Shown: positions 1 through 9,131 of the stretch, piece by piece
Layout of the letters: each line of letters begins with the position of its first letter
How positions within the stretch are numbered: position 1 is the stretch's first letter
Assembly: GCA_002701845.1 (NCBI GenBank)
Contig: NZXG01000008.1
Coordinates: forward strand, 59,856-123,855
Length of the DNA: 64,000 bases
Source: Pseudomonadales bacterium
GTDB lineage: Bacteria; Pseudomonadota; Gammaproteobacteria; Pseudomonadales; Ketobacteraceae
Reading direction: 5' to 3'
The notes under the pieces: model-generated
Databases searched by the model: none
The model's input: only the letters and a program-made list of their open reading frames with translations
What the model was told of the DNA's origin: nothing
Program-made: the position numbers and the translations under genes

Positions 1-60
1 CGGATCGCTCTACCCTGCAGTTATTGGATACCGATCGAATCCGGCAATTAACCGACTCCG

Positions 61-76
61 TGTCAGCCAGCTGACA
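61..76. promoter_or_regulatory. NifA upstream activator site candidate
   Basis: TGTCAGCCAGCTGACA fits the NifA-binding consensus TGT-N10-ACA and is a perfect inverted repeat. It lies 63 bp before cowN, a gene that belongs to nif regulons. No convincing sigma54 -24/-12 pair is visible between the site and cowN, so it may serve cowN through a divergent promoter element or a gene left of the window. Confidence 0.5.
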
Positions 77-138
77 GACCCATACTGCCCCTGTGAATAA
101 ACTGAGCCTCACTTGACCCGAACCATCAGGAGGCGTTT

Positions 139-426
139 ATGACTCAGATTCCGACCACCGATCGCTATATCAGCTTTTGTGGGATCGAATGTGACCAGCG
201 GGCGGACCAACTGATCGGCCGACTGCAACAGCAACTGCAGCAGTTACCAGAGCACCACCCCTGGAAAATCTATTTTCAACAGAAATTTCGGGAGCAGGCG
301 CGTCAGCAACACGACAACCTGTTTTATGTTGGCGCTCAGCTCAACAATCTATACAGTTTTTTTGAGGAACAGGGGGATAACGAGTCCCTGGATTTATTGT
401 GGCTATTGGAGCTGGAATGCTACTGA
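139..426 (+). CDS. cowN: CowN, N2-fixation sustaining protein (CO protection)
   Basis: This 95-residue soluble protein matches the CowN family, which sustains nitrogenase activity when carbon monoxide, a potent inhibitor, is present. The family hallmarks are visible: an N-terminal RYISFCGIECD stretch (compare RYVSFQGIDCD), a central QHDNLFYV segment and an acidic C-terminus ending ELECY. Length is normal for the family (about 90-100). A strong ribosome site (AGGAGG) sits 6 bp before the ATG. The gene converges with the 3' end of the nifHDK operon, leaving 17 bp between stop codons, and has a NifA-type palindrome upstream. Family assignment is by sequence likeness; the CO-protection role is known from Rhodospirillum and related diazotrophs. 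Confidence 0.88.
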   Translation: MTQIPTTDRYISFCGIECDQRADQLIGRLQQQLQQLPEHHPWKIYFQQKFREQARQQHDNLFYVGAQLNNLYSFFEEQGDNESLDLLWLLELECY

Positions 427-443
427 AGCAAGCTCCGCCGGCT

Positions 444-2060
444 TCAGGCGCGACGGGTAGAATAGGCCGGCAGGGTGGTAATGCGATGATCCACCAGGGG
501 TACGCCCAGAGTGAAGTGATAAATGCTCTGTAACACACTGTTTTGCAACCCCAGCAGATCGTGCACCGCATCATCGAAATAACAACCGATCCCGGTGCCC
601 CGTAGACCAGCGGCTTCTGCCTCCAGATAGAGCACCTGACCAATGGCGCCGGCTTCCCAGAATAATTCGGGATAGCGCCAGGGATGATCGGACAACGTGT
701 CATCGAACTCCGCCAGCATGGCCAAACTGAAACAGCTATCTCCGGCAATGGCCTGCAGGCAGCTCAGCTTGGCGGCGGTCCGTTGTGCCCGGGCCGGCAA
801 CAGTTGATACAGTGGCAATGCGTCGGCTTCCGCGTTCATTTTCCGCCAGTGGAATTCCGCCCGCATCTGTCGCTGCATGGTCTGCAGGCCGGACTCTGAG
901 CGCGGTAACGCGTACAGCCCCGGCGGCAAACCCTCAACCCGGTGGATAAACAGGGCCAGGTGCACCCGGGGCGGCCAGGGTTGCGTATCCCACGGTGGTA
1001 ACGGCCGGGGAAACAGCTGATCCAGACAGCGCTGGAAATCGGTTTGAGACATGACAGCGGACGAATCGAAGGCCTGTGCCGAGCGGCGCCGGCGAAACAG
1101 AGCAGGCGCGGAATCCTTACAACCGGTGACCAGTGGCTGCAATGGGCGGTGCCAGGGTGTCGGCGGTGAAACCGCAGCGGTGGCCCGGTCCGACCTGGCA
1201 CAGGCGGCGGCCACCTCGTCGATAATCGGCCAGGCATAAAGATGCTTAGGATCCAGCACGTTGGCCCGGCCCTGCCACTGACCCCGGGCGGCCAAATCCA
1301 ACAGCGCCGATAAAGCCGGGGTTGCAGTGTCCTCCCCCACTCTTATGGTCAATAACAGATCCGGATGCTCCCCCTCGGCGCCGACGTAATCGGCCTCCCG
1401 GTCCAACCCCAACAATTGGCCCAGCGCCCGGCTCCCGAGCTGGTATTGAGGCTGCAAGCGCCAACCCAGAGTGGCGGCGGCATAACTCAGTGCCGCAGCG
1501 GCATGGCCAACATCATGCTGGCAGTAGCGGAAAGCCCGTTCACCGTACTTCCAGGCTTCCCGCCAGTGAACGGAGCTGAACCCCACACTTAACGATGGCC
1601 CGCGGACAGTCGCGGTGGGGAATGCGCAGCGTAATTCCAATTGATGCTGTTCCGGCGCATAGTGATACAGGCCGTCCCTTAAATCCGGCACACCCAATAC
1701 CACCACAAAAGCTTCCGTGGGATGCAGATTGCCACTGGAAGGGTTGACCCGCAACGACCAGCGGGCGGTTCCATACTGCTTCCAGGCGGACAGGGCCAAT
1801 GACATTTCCAACAGCATGGCCACTGATGTGAGGCTAACGGGATGGGCAGGAAGGGGTTCCGGCGCGGTGAGCCGACTGAAGGGCACCGGTAGATCAGCGG
1901 CCACCAGAGGCAGCATCACCCGGTGAGTACCGCAGTAACGGCGAAACGGATCGGGCTGATCGTCCCAGTCCAGGGTTTCCGGACCTCGGGCATAGCCGTC
2001 AAGCCGGTGTTTAGTACGGTGATGATAATACCTGACGATGGTCTCGGGCGAGTCGGTCAT
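444..2060 (-). CDS. SagB-type nitroreductase-fold dehydrogenase, tandem-domain
   Basis: The 538-residue protein has two nitroreductase (SagB/ThcOx) domains in tandem. The first, about residues 80-260, carries RVNPSSGNLHPTEAFV, the FMN-phosphate-contacting signature of SagB-type proteins. The second, about 320-530, opens with RRRRSAQAFD and ends with the EAGAIGQVLYLEAEAAGL helix and GIGCYFDD. SagB enzymes use FMN to oxidise azoline rings, but nif-linked members have no established substrate. It is the last gene of the nifH operon; its start overlaps the nifZ stop by 4 bp (ATGA), so it is probably co-expressed with nitrogenase. A role in nitrogenase redox chemistry is inference only. Not to be confused with a simple NfsB nitroreductase, which is half this size. 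Confidence 0.75.
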   Translation of the reverse strand: MTDSPETIVRYYHHRTKHRLDGYARGPETLDWDDQPDPFRRYCGTHRVMLPLVAADLPVPFSRLTAPEPLPAHPVSLTSVAMLLEMSLALSAWKQYGTARWSLRVNPSSGNLHPTEAFVVVLGVPDLRDGLYHYAPEQHQLELRCAFPTATVRGPSLSVGFSSVHWREAWKYGERAFRYCQHDVGHAAAALSYAAATLGWRLQPQYQLGSRALGQLLGLDREADYVGAEGEHPDLLLTIRVGEDTATPALSALLDLAARGQWQGRANVLDPKHLYAWPIIDEVAAACARSDRATAAVSPPTPWHRPLQPLVTGCKDSAPALFRRRRSAQAFDSSAVMSQTDFQRCLDQLFPRPLPPWDTQPWPPRVHLALFIHRVEGLPPGLYALPRSESGLQTMQRQMRAEFHWRKMNAEADALPLYQLLPARAQRTAAKLSCLQAIAGDSCFSLAMLAEFDDTLSDHPWRYPELFWEAGAIGQVLYLEAEAAGLRGTGIGCYFDDAVHDLLGLQNSVLQSIYHFTLGVPLVDHRITTLPAYSTRRA

Positions 2061-2329
2061 GCCTGGGCATAAGGCACAATGGGCTCGGCGCTGAGCTCAT
2101 GCTCCAGGCAGGTGACCGGCGGCCCCAACTCCCCGTTGGGCAACTGAAAACTCACCAGGAACAATTCCTGGTTGGGGTTTTCCTCGAAATGCCCGGTATT
2201 GATCAGCATACCCATGGCCCCCACTTCCGCAAACACTTCGTTCTCCTCCGCATGGGGCACGGAGCCATCATTCACTATTCGCACGGCGGCGTAAACAGCA
2301 TCGCCGTTGTGTACGTGACGCAGACTCAT
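2057..2329 (-). CDS. nifZ: NifZ-family nitrogen fixation protein
   Basis: This 90-residue protein shows the NifZ pattern GDAVYAAVRIVNDGS followed by a GAMGMLINTGHF segment and a (Q)ELFLVSFQ strand, equivalent to GD-V-RN-RNDGT, RGS-GYV-DVGT and IY-VHFL in classical NifZ. NifZ assists P-cluster maturation on NifDK, acting on the second of the two P-clusters. The start was placed at 2329 because a GGAGGA ribosome site lies 7 bp before that ATG; an in-frame codon 14 residues upstream lacks such a site. It is shorter than the A. vinelandii protein (about 150), covering just the core domain. It follows lrv by 59 bp and overlaps the nitroreductase gene. Confidence 0.72.
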   Translation of the reverse strand: MSLRHVHNGDAVYAAVRIVNDGSVPHAEENEVFAEVGAMGMLINTGHFEENPNQELFLVSFQLPNGELGPPVTCLEHELSAEPIVPYAQA

Positions 2330-2388
2330 CGGTTTGTCCTCCGCTGCTGTAGCCACCAGGATCACCTGCACATCAGAGCGCAGGCGGT

Positions 2389-3147
2389 TTAATCGGTATT
2401 TGCGGTGTTCACCATAACCAGCCGTTGGCGCACCGCGTCCCGCACCTCGGGATCGGCATCGTCCGCCAGCGCGGCAAGTGCGGACAGGGGTGCGTTTTCG
2501 ATCGCCGCCAGCCGCACCGTCCAGTCTTCATCATTCAATAGCGGTACCACGGATTCACCGCTCATACGGGACGCAACAATGCGTCGCACCTCCGGTTCAG
2601 GATCGGTGGCCATCAGTCCCAGGCTTTCCTCCGGCAGACGCTGCGCCACCAGCTTGCGTACCTGACGATCCGCATCACGCATAAATCGAAACAGCCGCCC
2701 TACCGGTACCCGCTGAACCACATAGGCCCGCACCAGATAATCCGGATCTGCGGCCATGCGTTCCAGCTGTTCCAATGGCAGCCGGTCTGCCACCGTAATC
2801 CGTACTTCGCGGTCTTCATCATCGATCAAAGCCACCAGTTGTTCCCGGGGCAGCCGATAGGCCACCGCCCGCCGCACGGCTTCGTCAGGGTCCGCCATCA
2901 GCTGTGCCAGCAGCTCCATGGGCAGATAGCGGGCGGCGATGGCCCGCCGCTCCCAGAACGGATCTTTCATATAGCGTGGCGCCAGCTCCGGATTCATCCG
3001 CAAAAAGCGATCGATCTGACGCCCGCTGTCCACCACCACACAGGCGTCACCGGGCGCACAGCGGCCCGACAGCAGCAGACTGCGGCGAAACGCACAGCAA
3101 CGGCAGTCGGCAACGGGGGTCAGATCCTGATCGCTGGATGGACTCAT
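2389..3147 (-). CDS. lrv: LRV protein: leucine-rich-variant repeats with Fe-S cluster domain
   Basis: The 252-residue protein begins with a cysteine cluster (C15, C17, C18, C30, C36) and continues with about eight 24-residue helical repeats of the type ADPD-VRRAVA-RLP-E-L--L, the leucine-rich repeat variant fold. A. vinelandii LRV, encoded in the same nif operon, has this arrangement of an N-terminal 4Fe-4S module and a right-handed superhelix of paired helices. Its function in nitrogen fixation is unknown; the curved repeat surface suggests protein binding. It lies between the DUF6129 gene (7 bp away) and nifZ, as part of one long transcript from nifH. Confidence 0.82.
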   Translation of the reverse strand: MSPSSDQDLTPVADCRCCAFRRSLLLSGRCAPGDACVVVDSGRQIDRFLRMNPELAPRYMKDPFWERRAIAARYLPMELLAQLMADPDEAVRRAVAYRLPREQLVALIDDEDREVRITVADRLPLEQLERMAADPDYLVRAYVVQRVPVGRLFRFMRDADRQVRKLVAQRLPEESLGLMATDPEPEVRRIVASRMSGESVVPLLNDEDWTVRLAAIENAPLSALAALADDADPEVRDAVRQRLVMVNTANTD

Positions 3148-3154
3148 GATGTCA

Positions 3155-3433
3155 TCACGCCGCTTCTTCTTCGGCGATCACCTCGGCAAAGACAATTCCG
3201 GACGCCAATTCCGCGTCGTCGGTGAGGGTTGAGCAATGTGCTCTGGAGTCCACCAGATAGACATTATAATTCTCGGTTTCCCGGTAAGCCTTGGAAAACA
3301 GCACATCATCATCCATGCAATAGGTGAAGTGACAACCCGAAAACTGTTGCCGCAATTCGCCGATGGTTTGTTCACTCAAGCCCTTGAGCTCCACATGATC
3401 CAAAATGGCTTGCAGACTTTGTCGGTTAATCAT
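3155..3433 (-). CDS. DUF6129-type small nif-operon protein
   Basis: A 92-residue soluble protein with an acidic C-terminus (EVIAEEEAA). Residues 10-45 look helical, followed by a short CHFTYCMDDDVLF strand pair and a conserved-looking YNVYLVDSRAHCSTLTDD. Similar small proteins (DUF6129) are encoded right after nifY in Azotobacter-like nif operons; no biochemical function is known. It overlaps nifY by 4 bp (ATGA), implying translational coupling to it, and is followed 7 bp later by lrv. Confidence 0.68.
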   Translation of the reverse strand: MINRQSLQAILDHVELKGLSEQTIGELRQQFSGCHFTYCMDDDVLFSKAYRETENYNVYLVDSRAHCSTLTDDAELASGIVFAEVIAEEEAA

Positions 3434-4137
3434 GATGTAGCCTCCTGTTGAAATCGAATCCGCTGTTCCGGGCTTTCGCCCATGACTTTGGCCAGCCAGG
3501 GCGGTGGCGAGGACTCCAGTACCTGTTGCAGCTGGCGCAGGTATTCCGGTGCGCTGGCGGCGGCTTTCAACTTGATCGGGTGCAAACCTTCACGTACCAC
3601 CTTGGCTGCCGCCGGGCCGCCAATGGATACGGTGCAGAGAACATGACAGTCACTCAGGCTTGCTGCCCGACGTTTGTTTTTATCCTCATCGGGGCCGATC
3701 TCCGGCACCCCACGAATTTCAATCAGGCGTATTTCGGTGGGGGACACCTGATAAATCAAATAGCGTTCACAGGAACCAAAATGGCCATCGATCTTATCAC
3801 CGTTATCGGAGCTGCAGGCCACCCGAATGGAGCCCGGCATATCCCCCGGCTCAAACTTAGCCACCTGTGGCAGGGGCTCTGCTTCCAGTTTGATACCCCG
3901 CCCCTTGAGAAAATCCAGCGCCCGTTTCAGGTCATGATCATCCACCGTATCCAGCACGCCGGCACCGGCCTGCTTGAGCCGGTTGAGCCGCAGTTTGGTC
4001 AGGCGGGCGGTGGTGATGGGTTGCCCCACCGCCTGAATGACCACACCCACCAGCGCCTTGGCATCCACATCCGGCAGGGTGCGCGCTGCCAGACCGATGC
4101 GCAGCGCCACATCGTCATTCACAGCTTGCGAATTCAT
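3430..4137 (-). CDS. nifY: NifY, FeMo-co carrier/insertion protein
   Basis: The 235-residue protein has an N-terminal helical domain (about 1-100) and a C-terminal NifX/NifB-type cofactor-binding domain (about 105-225) marked by SIRVACSSDNGDKIDGHFGSC, followed by VSIGGPAAAKVVREG and the tail PPPWLAKVMG. Proteins of this two-domain build (NifY, NafY) bind apo-dinitrogenase or FeMo-co and help insert the cofactor. The start at 4137 was chosen because homology begins at MNSQAVNDDVALR; upstream codons belong to nifT in another frame. It is 1 bp from nifT and overlaps the DUF6129 gene. A second protein of the same build lies at 10855-11583. Confidence 0.82.
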   Translation of the reverse strand: MNSQAVNDDVALRIGLAARTLPDVDAKALVGVVIQAVGQPITTARLTKLRLNRLKQAGAGVLDTVDDHDLKRALDFLKGRGIKLEAEPLPQVAKFEPGDMPGSIRVACSSDNGDKIDGHFGSCERYLIYQVSPTEIRLIEIRGVPEIGPDEDKNKRRAASLSDCHVLCTVSIGGPAAAKVVREGLHPIKLKAAASAPEYLRQLQQVLESSPPPWLAKVMGESPEQRIRFQQEATS

Positions 4138-4138
4138 T

Positions 4139-4360
4139 TCAGCCTCCCGCGCCACGCTTGGCGCGAACGGTGATGGGTAAAGAGGGAACTTCAGACATGG
4201 GCTCGATATAGTAGCTGGAGCCGTCCGCCAGGGTAATTTCGCCGCCCCAGCAATGATCGGTGTTATGCTCAATGGACACCACCGACTCTTCCAGATCCTT
4301 TTTGGCCACGTACAGAGTGAGTCCACCGGATTCAGTCTGACGAATCATAACGTTGGGCAT
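4139..4360 (-). CDS. nifT: NifT
   Basis: A 73-residue protein of the NifT/FixU family, recognised by its opening MPNVMIRQTESGGLTLYVAK and the core CWGGEITLADGSSYYIEP. NifT nearly always follows nifK; its deletion has little phenotype in the organisms tested and its role is unresolved. Here it is separated from nifK by 100 bp that contain a terminator-like hairpin, so its expression is probably reduced relative to nifHDK. It is followed 1 bp later by nifY. Confidence 0.88.
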   Translation of the reverse strand: MPNVMIRQTESGGLTLYVAKKDLEESVVSIEHNTDHCWGGEITLADGSSYYIEPMSEVPSLPITVRAKRGAGG

Positions 4361-4384
4361 GACTACCTCACTTGCGGTTACCCG

Positions 4385-4422
4385 CTAAAAAGTCCGCAGC
4401 GGGCGGGAGCTCCCGCTGCGGA
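4385..4422 (-). terminator. Terminator-like hairpin between nifK and nifT
   Basis: On the minus strand an 11-bp perfect stem (TCCGCAGCGGG with CCCGCTGCGGA, 4393-4403 and 4412-4422, 8-nt loop) is followed at once by CTTTTTAG. This is an intrinsic-terminator shape inside the operon, so it likely acts as a partial terminator or 3'-end stabiliser that keeps nifHDK transcripts more abundant than the downstream genes. Confidence 0.65.
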
Positions 4423-4460
4423 GGGACGAAAAACACAAACAACCTCTGGGGGAGGACGGA

Positions 4461-6035
4461 TTAACGAACCAGATCGTAGTTGTAATCCGTTGTTTGCATA
4501 CCGCGGGTAGCCTCGTCCAAGCGTTCCAGTTCCGCGTTCACCAGTGTGGTGAGGATCTGCATGGCGCCTTCATAGCCCATGGTGGTCTGGCGATGCAGGT
4601 GGTGCCGGTCGAAGATCGGGAAGCCAATACGGATCAGCGGCACCTCATGCTCTTTACCCTTGTACAGAGTATCGCGCTGGATGAACTTACCGTAAGAATT
4701 ACCAATCATGAAGTCCGGCTTGTCGGTAAACACCAGAGAACGCATGTGCCACAGATCCTTCTGAATATGTACAGTGCTGTTAGCACCGTACGGAGACTCA
4801 GACAGGATCTTCTCCATTTCTTTCTTCCAACGTTTGTTGGCGTTGTTACAAAGAATGTGCACAGGCTCACAGCCCAGTTCCAGCAGGAACTTCACCATGC
4901 CCTCGACGAAGTCGGGATCACCCCACAAGGCGTAACGCTTGCCGTGCAACCAGGCGTGGGAATCAGTCATCATGTCCACCAGACGACCACGCTCTTTGGC
5001 CAGGCTCTCGGGAATTTCCTTGCCGGTGATTTCGCTGACTTTCATCAGGAATTCATCGGTCCAGTCCAGACCCATGGGGATACGCATGGTTTTGGGGACT
5101 TCGTGCTTCCAGGTGTTGATCACGTACTTTTGGGTTTTCGGCAGTTGCCAGGGCTGCAGCAGCAACGTGTTGTGCGCGTTGGGTGCATCCTTGATTTCCG
5201 CCTGGGTGGTACCCCCAGAGTACATACGGAACTCACCGTCAGCCGGCGTATCCAGAACCTCTTCCGGATCCGAGAGCAGACTGAAATCCACGTCCATTTC
5301 ATTCAGCATGCGCTTGATCACCCGGAAGTTACCCAGATAGGTCTCGAAACCGGGCACGATATTGATTTTGCCGTTACTGCCGATTTCCTTGTCTTCCATG
5401 TAGTTCAGAGTGAAGTAACGGGCCATACCCTCGAACATATTGTCCCAACCGGTCACATGGCTGCCCACAAAGCTCGGCGTGTGAGCAAAAGGTACCGGAT
5501 AGTCCTGGGGAATATGCCCTTCCTTCTTGGAGTTATTGATAAACGCATTCAGATCGTCACCGATAACTTCCGCCATGCAGGTGGTGGATACAGCGATCAT
5601 GTCCGGCTTGTAGGTAGCCTTGCAGTTTTCCAGGCCGTCGAACATGTTCTTCTGGCCACCAAACACCGCGGCGTCTTCGGTCATGGAATCCGATACGCAG
5701 GCAATGGGCTCCTTGAAGTGGCGATTGAAGTAGGTGCGGAAGTACGCCACGCAACCCTGACTGCCGTGTACATAAGGCATGGTCTTTTCAAAGCCCAGGG
5801 CGCAGAGTACCGCACCCAGAGGCTGACAGGCCTTGGCCGGGTTTACCGTCAGAGCTTCGCGCTGAAAATTCAGCTCCTGATACTCTTTGGTTGTGGTCCA
5901 CAGGAACGTTTCATCGATCTTTTCCTGTGAGTGTACCTCTTCAAACTGCTCACGCTTGTTTTTGAGCATATCCTTGTAATCGTCATCACGGAACAAGGGA
6001 TAACTCGGCTTGATGTCGTCGACTTGCTGACTCAT
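4461..6035 (-). CDS. nifK: Nitrogenase MoFe protein beta subunit NifK
   Basis: At 524 residues this is the full-length beta subunit of the MoFe protein, which with NifD forms the alpha2beta2 dinitrogenase reducing N2 to ammonia in the cytoplasm. The P-cluster ligands fall at the A. vinelandii positions: C70 (PAKACQPLG), C95 (GSQGCVAYF) and C153 (STTCMAEVIGDD), with S188 present. The N-terminal MSQQVDDIKPSYPLFRDDDY arm is the one that wraps the alpha subunit in group I nitrogenases. It follows nifD by 66 bp and shares the sigma54 promoter upstream of nifH. Confidence 0.98.
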   Translation of the reverse strand: MSQQVDDIKPSYPLFRDDDYKDMLKNKREQFEEVHSQEKIDETFLWTTTKEYQELNFQREALTVNPAKACQPLGAVLCALGFEKTMPYVHGSQGCVAYFRTYFNRHFKEPIACVSDSMTEDAAVFGGQKNMFDGLENCKATYKPDMIAVSTTCMAEVIGDDLNAFINNSKKEGHIPQDYPVPFAHTPSFVGSHVTGWDNMFEGMARYFTLNYMEDKEIGSNGKINIVPGFETYLGNFRVIKRMLNEMDVDFSLLSDPEEVLDTPADGEFRMYSGGTTQAEIKDAPNAHNTLLLQPWQLPKTQKYVINTWKHEVPKTMRIPMGLDWTDEFLMKVSEITGKEIPESLAKERGRLVDMMTDSHAWLHGKRYALWGDPDFVEGMVKFLLELGCEPVHILCNNANKRWKKEMEKILSESPYGANSTVHIQKDLWHMRSLVFTDKPDFMIGNSYGKFIQRDTLYKGKEHEVPLIRIGFPIFDRHHLHRQTTMGYEGAMQILTTLVNAELERLDEATRGMQTTDYNYDLVR

Positions 6036-6101
6036 GGTGCTTTGCCTCCTCCCGCGCCACTAATCTGTGGTCTGGCGGGTATCATGGTTTGGTTTAAAGG
6101 A

Positions 6102-7583
6102 TTAAGCAGATGCAGCGACGACTTCGTCAGCAGCAACTTCTTTCTTCCAGGGTGCCTGCAGCTTGCTCCAGCAGGGATTGTTCAGGGTCATATCCATGTC
6201 CCGGGCAAAAATGGCAAAGCCATCAAAGCCATGATAGGGGCCGGAGTAGTCCCAGGAGTGCATCTGACGGAAAGGAACACCCATCTTTTGGAAGATGTAC
6301 TTTTCCTTGATGCCGGAGCCGATCAGATCAGGCTTAACCTTCTTCACGAACTCTTCAAATTCATAGCCGGTCACATCATCGTACAGCAGGGTGGCATCAC
6401 CCATTTCCTTGATGGTACGGTCATAATCATCGTTGTGGCCGAATTCATAGCCGGTTCCCACCACTTCCATACCCAGATCTTCGTAGGCTCCGATCACGTG
6501 ACGGGGGCGCAGACCACCCACGTACAGCATGACCCGCTTGCCTTCCAGGCGCGGACGATACCGGGCAATGACAGCGTCCCACTCCGGACGATAACGCTCG
6601 ATCACCTCTTCACACTTCTGCTGGATGCTCTCATCGAAGTGAGAAGCAATTTTCCGCAGGGATTCCACGGTTTTGGTGGGGCCGAAGAAGTTGTACTCGA
6701 TCCAGGGAATCTTGTACTTCTCTTCCATATGACGGGAGATATAGTTCATGGAGCGGTAGCAATGCACCAGGTTCAGCTTAACCTTGGGCGTCAACTCCAT
6801 TTCGGAGATGGTACCGTCACCGGACCACTGAGCCACAACGCGCAGGCCCATTTCCTCCAGCAGGATACGGGAGGACCAGGCGTCACCACCGATGTTGTAG
6901 TCGCCGATAATGGCTACGTCGTAATCAGTGACCTCGAAGCTGTCATCTTCGTCCCGCGCGCTCAGCACCCAGTCCCGTACCGCGTCATTGGCAATGTGGT
7001 GACCCAGAGACTGAGACACGCCGCGGAAGCCTTCGCAACGCACCGGCACCACGGTTTTACCATGCTCTTTGGTCTTCTTCTTGGCCACGGCTTCGATATC
7101 GTCACCGATCAGACCAATAGGACATTCTGACTGGATAGTGACACCCTTGTTGAGCGGGAACAGGGTTTCAATCTCGTCGATCAGCTTGGCCAGCTTTTTG
7201 TCACCACCGAATACGATGTCCTTTTCCTGGAAATCCGAGGTAAAGTTCATGGTAACGAAGGCATTAACACCGGTGGTGCCAATATAGTAGTTACGGCGTC
7301 CAGCACGGCTGTATTGACCACATCCAACCGGACCGTGAGAGATATGAATCATATCCTTCACCGGACCCCAGACCACACCCTTGGAACCGGCGTAGGCACA
7401 ACCCCGGATGGTCATCACACCCGGCAGAGACTTCTTGTTGGAGGTGATACACTTCTTGGACTGTTCAACTTCGTGGTCGTTGGGTGTCAGGTGTTTGGCT
7501 CGATCTTTCTGGGCCTTGGCCGGATACACTTCCAGTACTTCTTGAATCAAGGATTCAACTTCATCGCGTGACATGACAGACAT
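6102..7583 (-). CDS. nifD: Nitrogenase MoFe protein alpha subunit NifD
   Basis: The 493-residue alpha subunit carries the FeMo-cofactor. All key residues sit at A. vinelandii numbering: P-cluster C62, C88 and C154; FeMo-co ligands C275 ([10 protein letters not shown]) and H442 ([10 protein letters not shown]); substrate-site H195 (QSLGHHIAN). This marks it as a Mo-type, group I enzyme, with no VnfD or AnfD signatures. It follows nifH after 136 bp containing two hairpins. The start is fixed by homology and a GAGGAG-type ribosome site upstream. Confidence 0.98.
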   Translation of the reverse strand: MSVMSRDEVESLIQEVLEVYPAKAQKDRAKHLTPNDHEVEQSKKCITSNKKSLPGVMTIRGCAYAGSKGVVWGPVKDMIHISHGPVGCGQYSRAGRRNYYIGTTGVNAFVTMNFTSDFQEKDIVFGGDKKLAKLIDEIETLFPLNKGVTIQSECPIGLIGDDIEAVAKKKTKEHGKTVVPVRCEGFRGVSQSLGHHIANDAVRDWVLSARDEDDSFEVTDYDVAIIGDYNIGGDAWSSRILLEEMGLRVVAQWSGDGTISEMELTPKVKLNLVHCYRSMNYISRHMEEKYKIPWIEYNFFGPTKTVESLRKIASHFDESIQQKCEEVIERYRPEWDAVIARYRPRLEGKRVMLYVGGLRPRHVIGAYEDLGMEVVGTGYEFGHNDDYDRTIKEMGDATLLYDDVTGYEFEEFVKKVKPDLIGSGIKEKYIFQKMGVPFRQMHSWDYSGPYHGFDGFAIFARDMDMTLNNPCWSKLQAPWKKEVAADEVVAASA

Positions 7584-7624
7584 GGTCAGTCTCCTCTCTA
7601 TTTAGATTGACGGGTCGCGAACAG

Positions 7625-7680
7625 GGGTGGCGCCACGACGCGGCTGCGCCACCCTATCCGATAGGGCTAATCCGCCCTAT
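7625..7680 (-). other. Two RNA hairpins between nifH and nifD
   Basis: Read on the minus strand after the nifH stop, the first hairpin is ATAGGGC/GCCCTAT (7661-7680) and the second GGGTGGCGC/GCGCCACCC (7625-7633 with 7646-7654). Neither is followed by a T-tract, so they look like mRNA-stabilising or processing structures rather than terminators. They fit the known excess of nifH mRNA over nifDK mRNA in diazotrophs. Confidence 0.6.
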
Positions 7681-7719
7681 CCCGCACAAACACTGAGCGC
7701 CAAGGTAGCCCGTGCTGAA

Positions 7720-8625
<906 letters not shown>

Positions 8626-8714
8626 TCAGGCGTGATGTTGGCCTATGAAAATTGGTGCGGCAGACAACGTTGCAATGAGTGAAGGATGTGGATGCCTGCC
8701 CACGCCAACCTGAG

Positions 8715-8730
8715 TGCAGGCTCTGTGCCA
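8715..8730 (-). promoter_or_regulatory. sigma54 promoter of nifHDK operon
   Basis: Minus-strand sequence TGGCACAGAGCCTGCA matches the -24/-12 consensus TGGCAC-N5-TTGCA, with the invariant GG and GC 10 bp apart. Transcription would start near 8703, giving a leader of about 100 nt before nifH. Confidence 0.85.
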
Positions 8731-8828
8731 GCCTGGCGCGGGTCGCACATGCCACTGTTTTTATTACTATTTCTATGAAACGGCAGAGCCGTTGGTATTG
8801 GTGCTGTAGACGACACAAGCCGTAGCGG

Positions 8829-8844
8829 TGTCGCAATAACAACA
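8829..8844. promoter_or_regulatory. NifA upstream activator site for nifH
   Basis: TGTCGCAATAACAACA fits TGT-N10-ACA and lies about 100 bp upstream of the nifH -24 box, the usual distance. It shares the half-site TGTCGCAA with both NifA sites before rnfA. Confidence 0.78.
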
Positions 8845-8911
8845 AACAAAGGGGGAGGAGAAGCACAAATTGATTTGGGTCAAGAAAAGCCGGCAACAGG
8901 GCCGGATTGCT

Positions 8912-8927
8912 TGTCGCAAAACCGCCA
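8912..8927. promoter_or_regulatory. Degenerate NifA site near SIR2-like gene
   Basis: TGTCGCAAAACCGCCA differs from TGT-N10-ACA by one base but is almost the same as the site at 19466-19481. It lies 85 bp before the -24 element of the SIR2-like gene and may help activate that promoter. Confidence 0.4.
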
Positions 8928-9011
8928 ATCGGTGGCAAGGCCACCCCAATCGCCTGACAGAGTTACAACAAGGCTTGATAGATTATCCTTGGATTTCAGC
9001 CTGTTACGCTG

Positions 9012-9027
9012 TGGCGTGGTTCTTGCC
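9012..9027 (+). promoter_or_regulatory. sigma54 promoter of the SIR2-like gene
   Basis: TGGCGTGGTTCTTGCC matches the sigma54 element with GG at -24 and GC at -12 in correct 10-bp spacing and a full TTGC. It faces the gene at 9132, whose leader would be about 90 nt. With the nifH promoter it makes the 530-bp region 8602-9131 a divergent NifA-controlled regulatory zone. Confidence 0.62.
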
Positions 9028-9131
9028 CTTTGCGTTACAGGAAAACCGCGAGAAAGCCCCGGCGGATTAATCACAATCCCAGGCCCTCGCCTTCCATTTA
9101 TTTATTCGTTTGCAATTAAAGAGGCAAAGTC

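Noticed and set aside
4494..5930. 478-codon open frame opposite nifK
   Set aside because: It is a low-complexity His/Val/Leu-rich shadow of nifK on the other strand with no family likeness or ribosome site; nifK has all its ligand residues.
5931..7130. 399-codon open frame opposite nifD
   Set aside because: Shadow of nifD in GC-rich DNA; composition is that of antisense translation.
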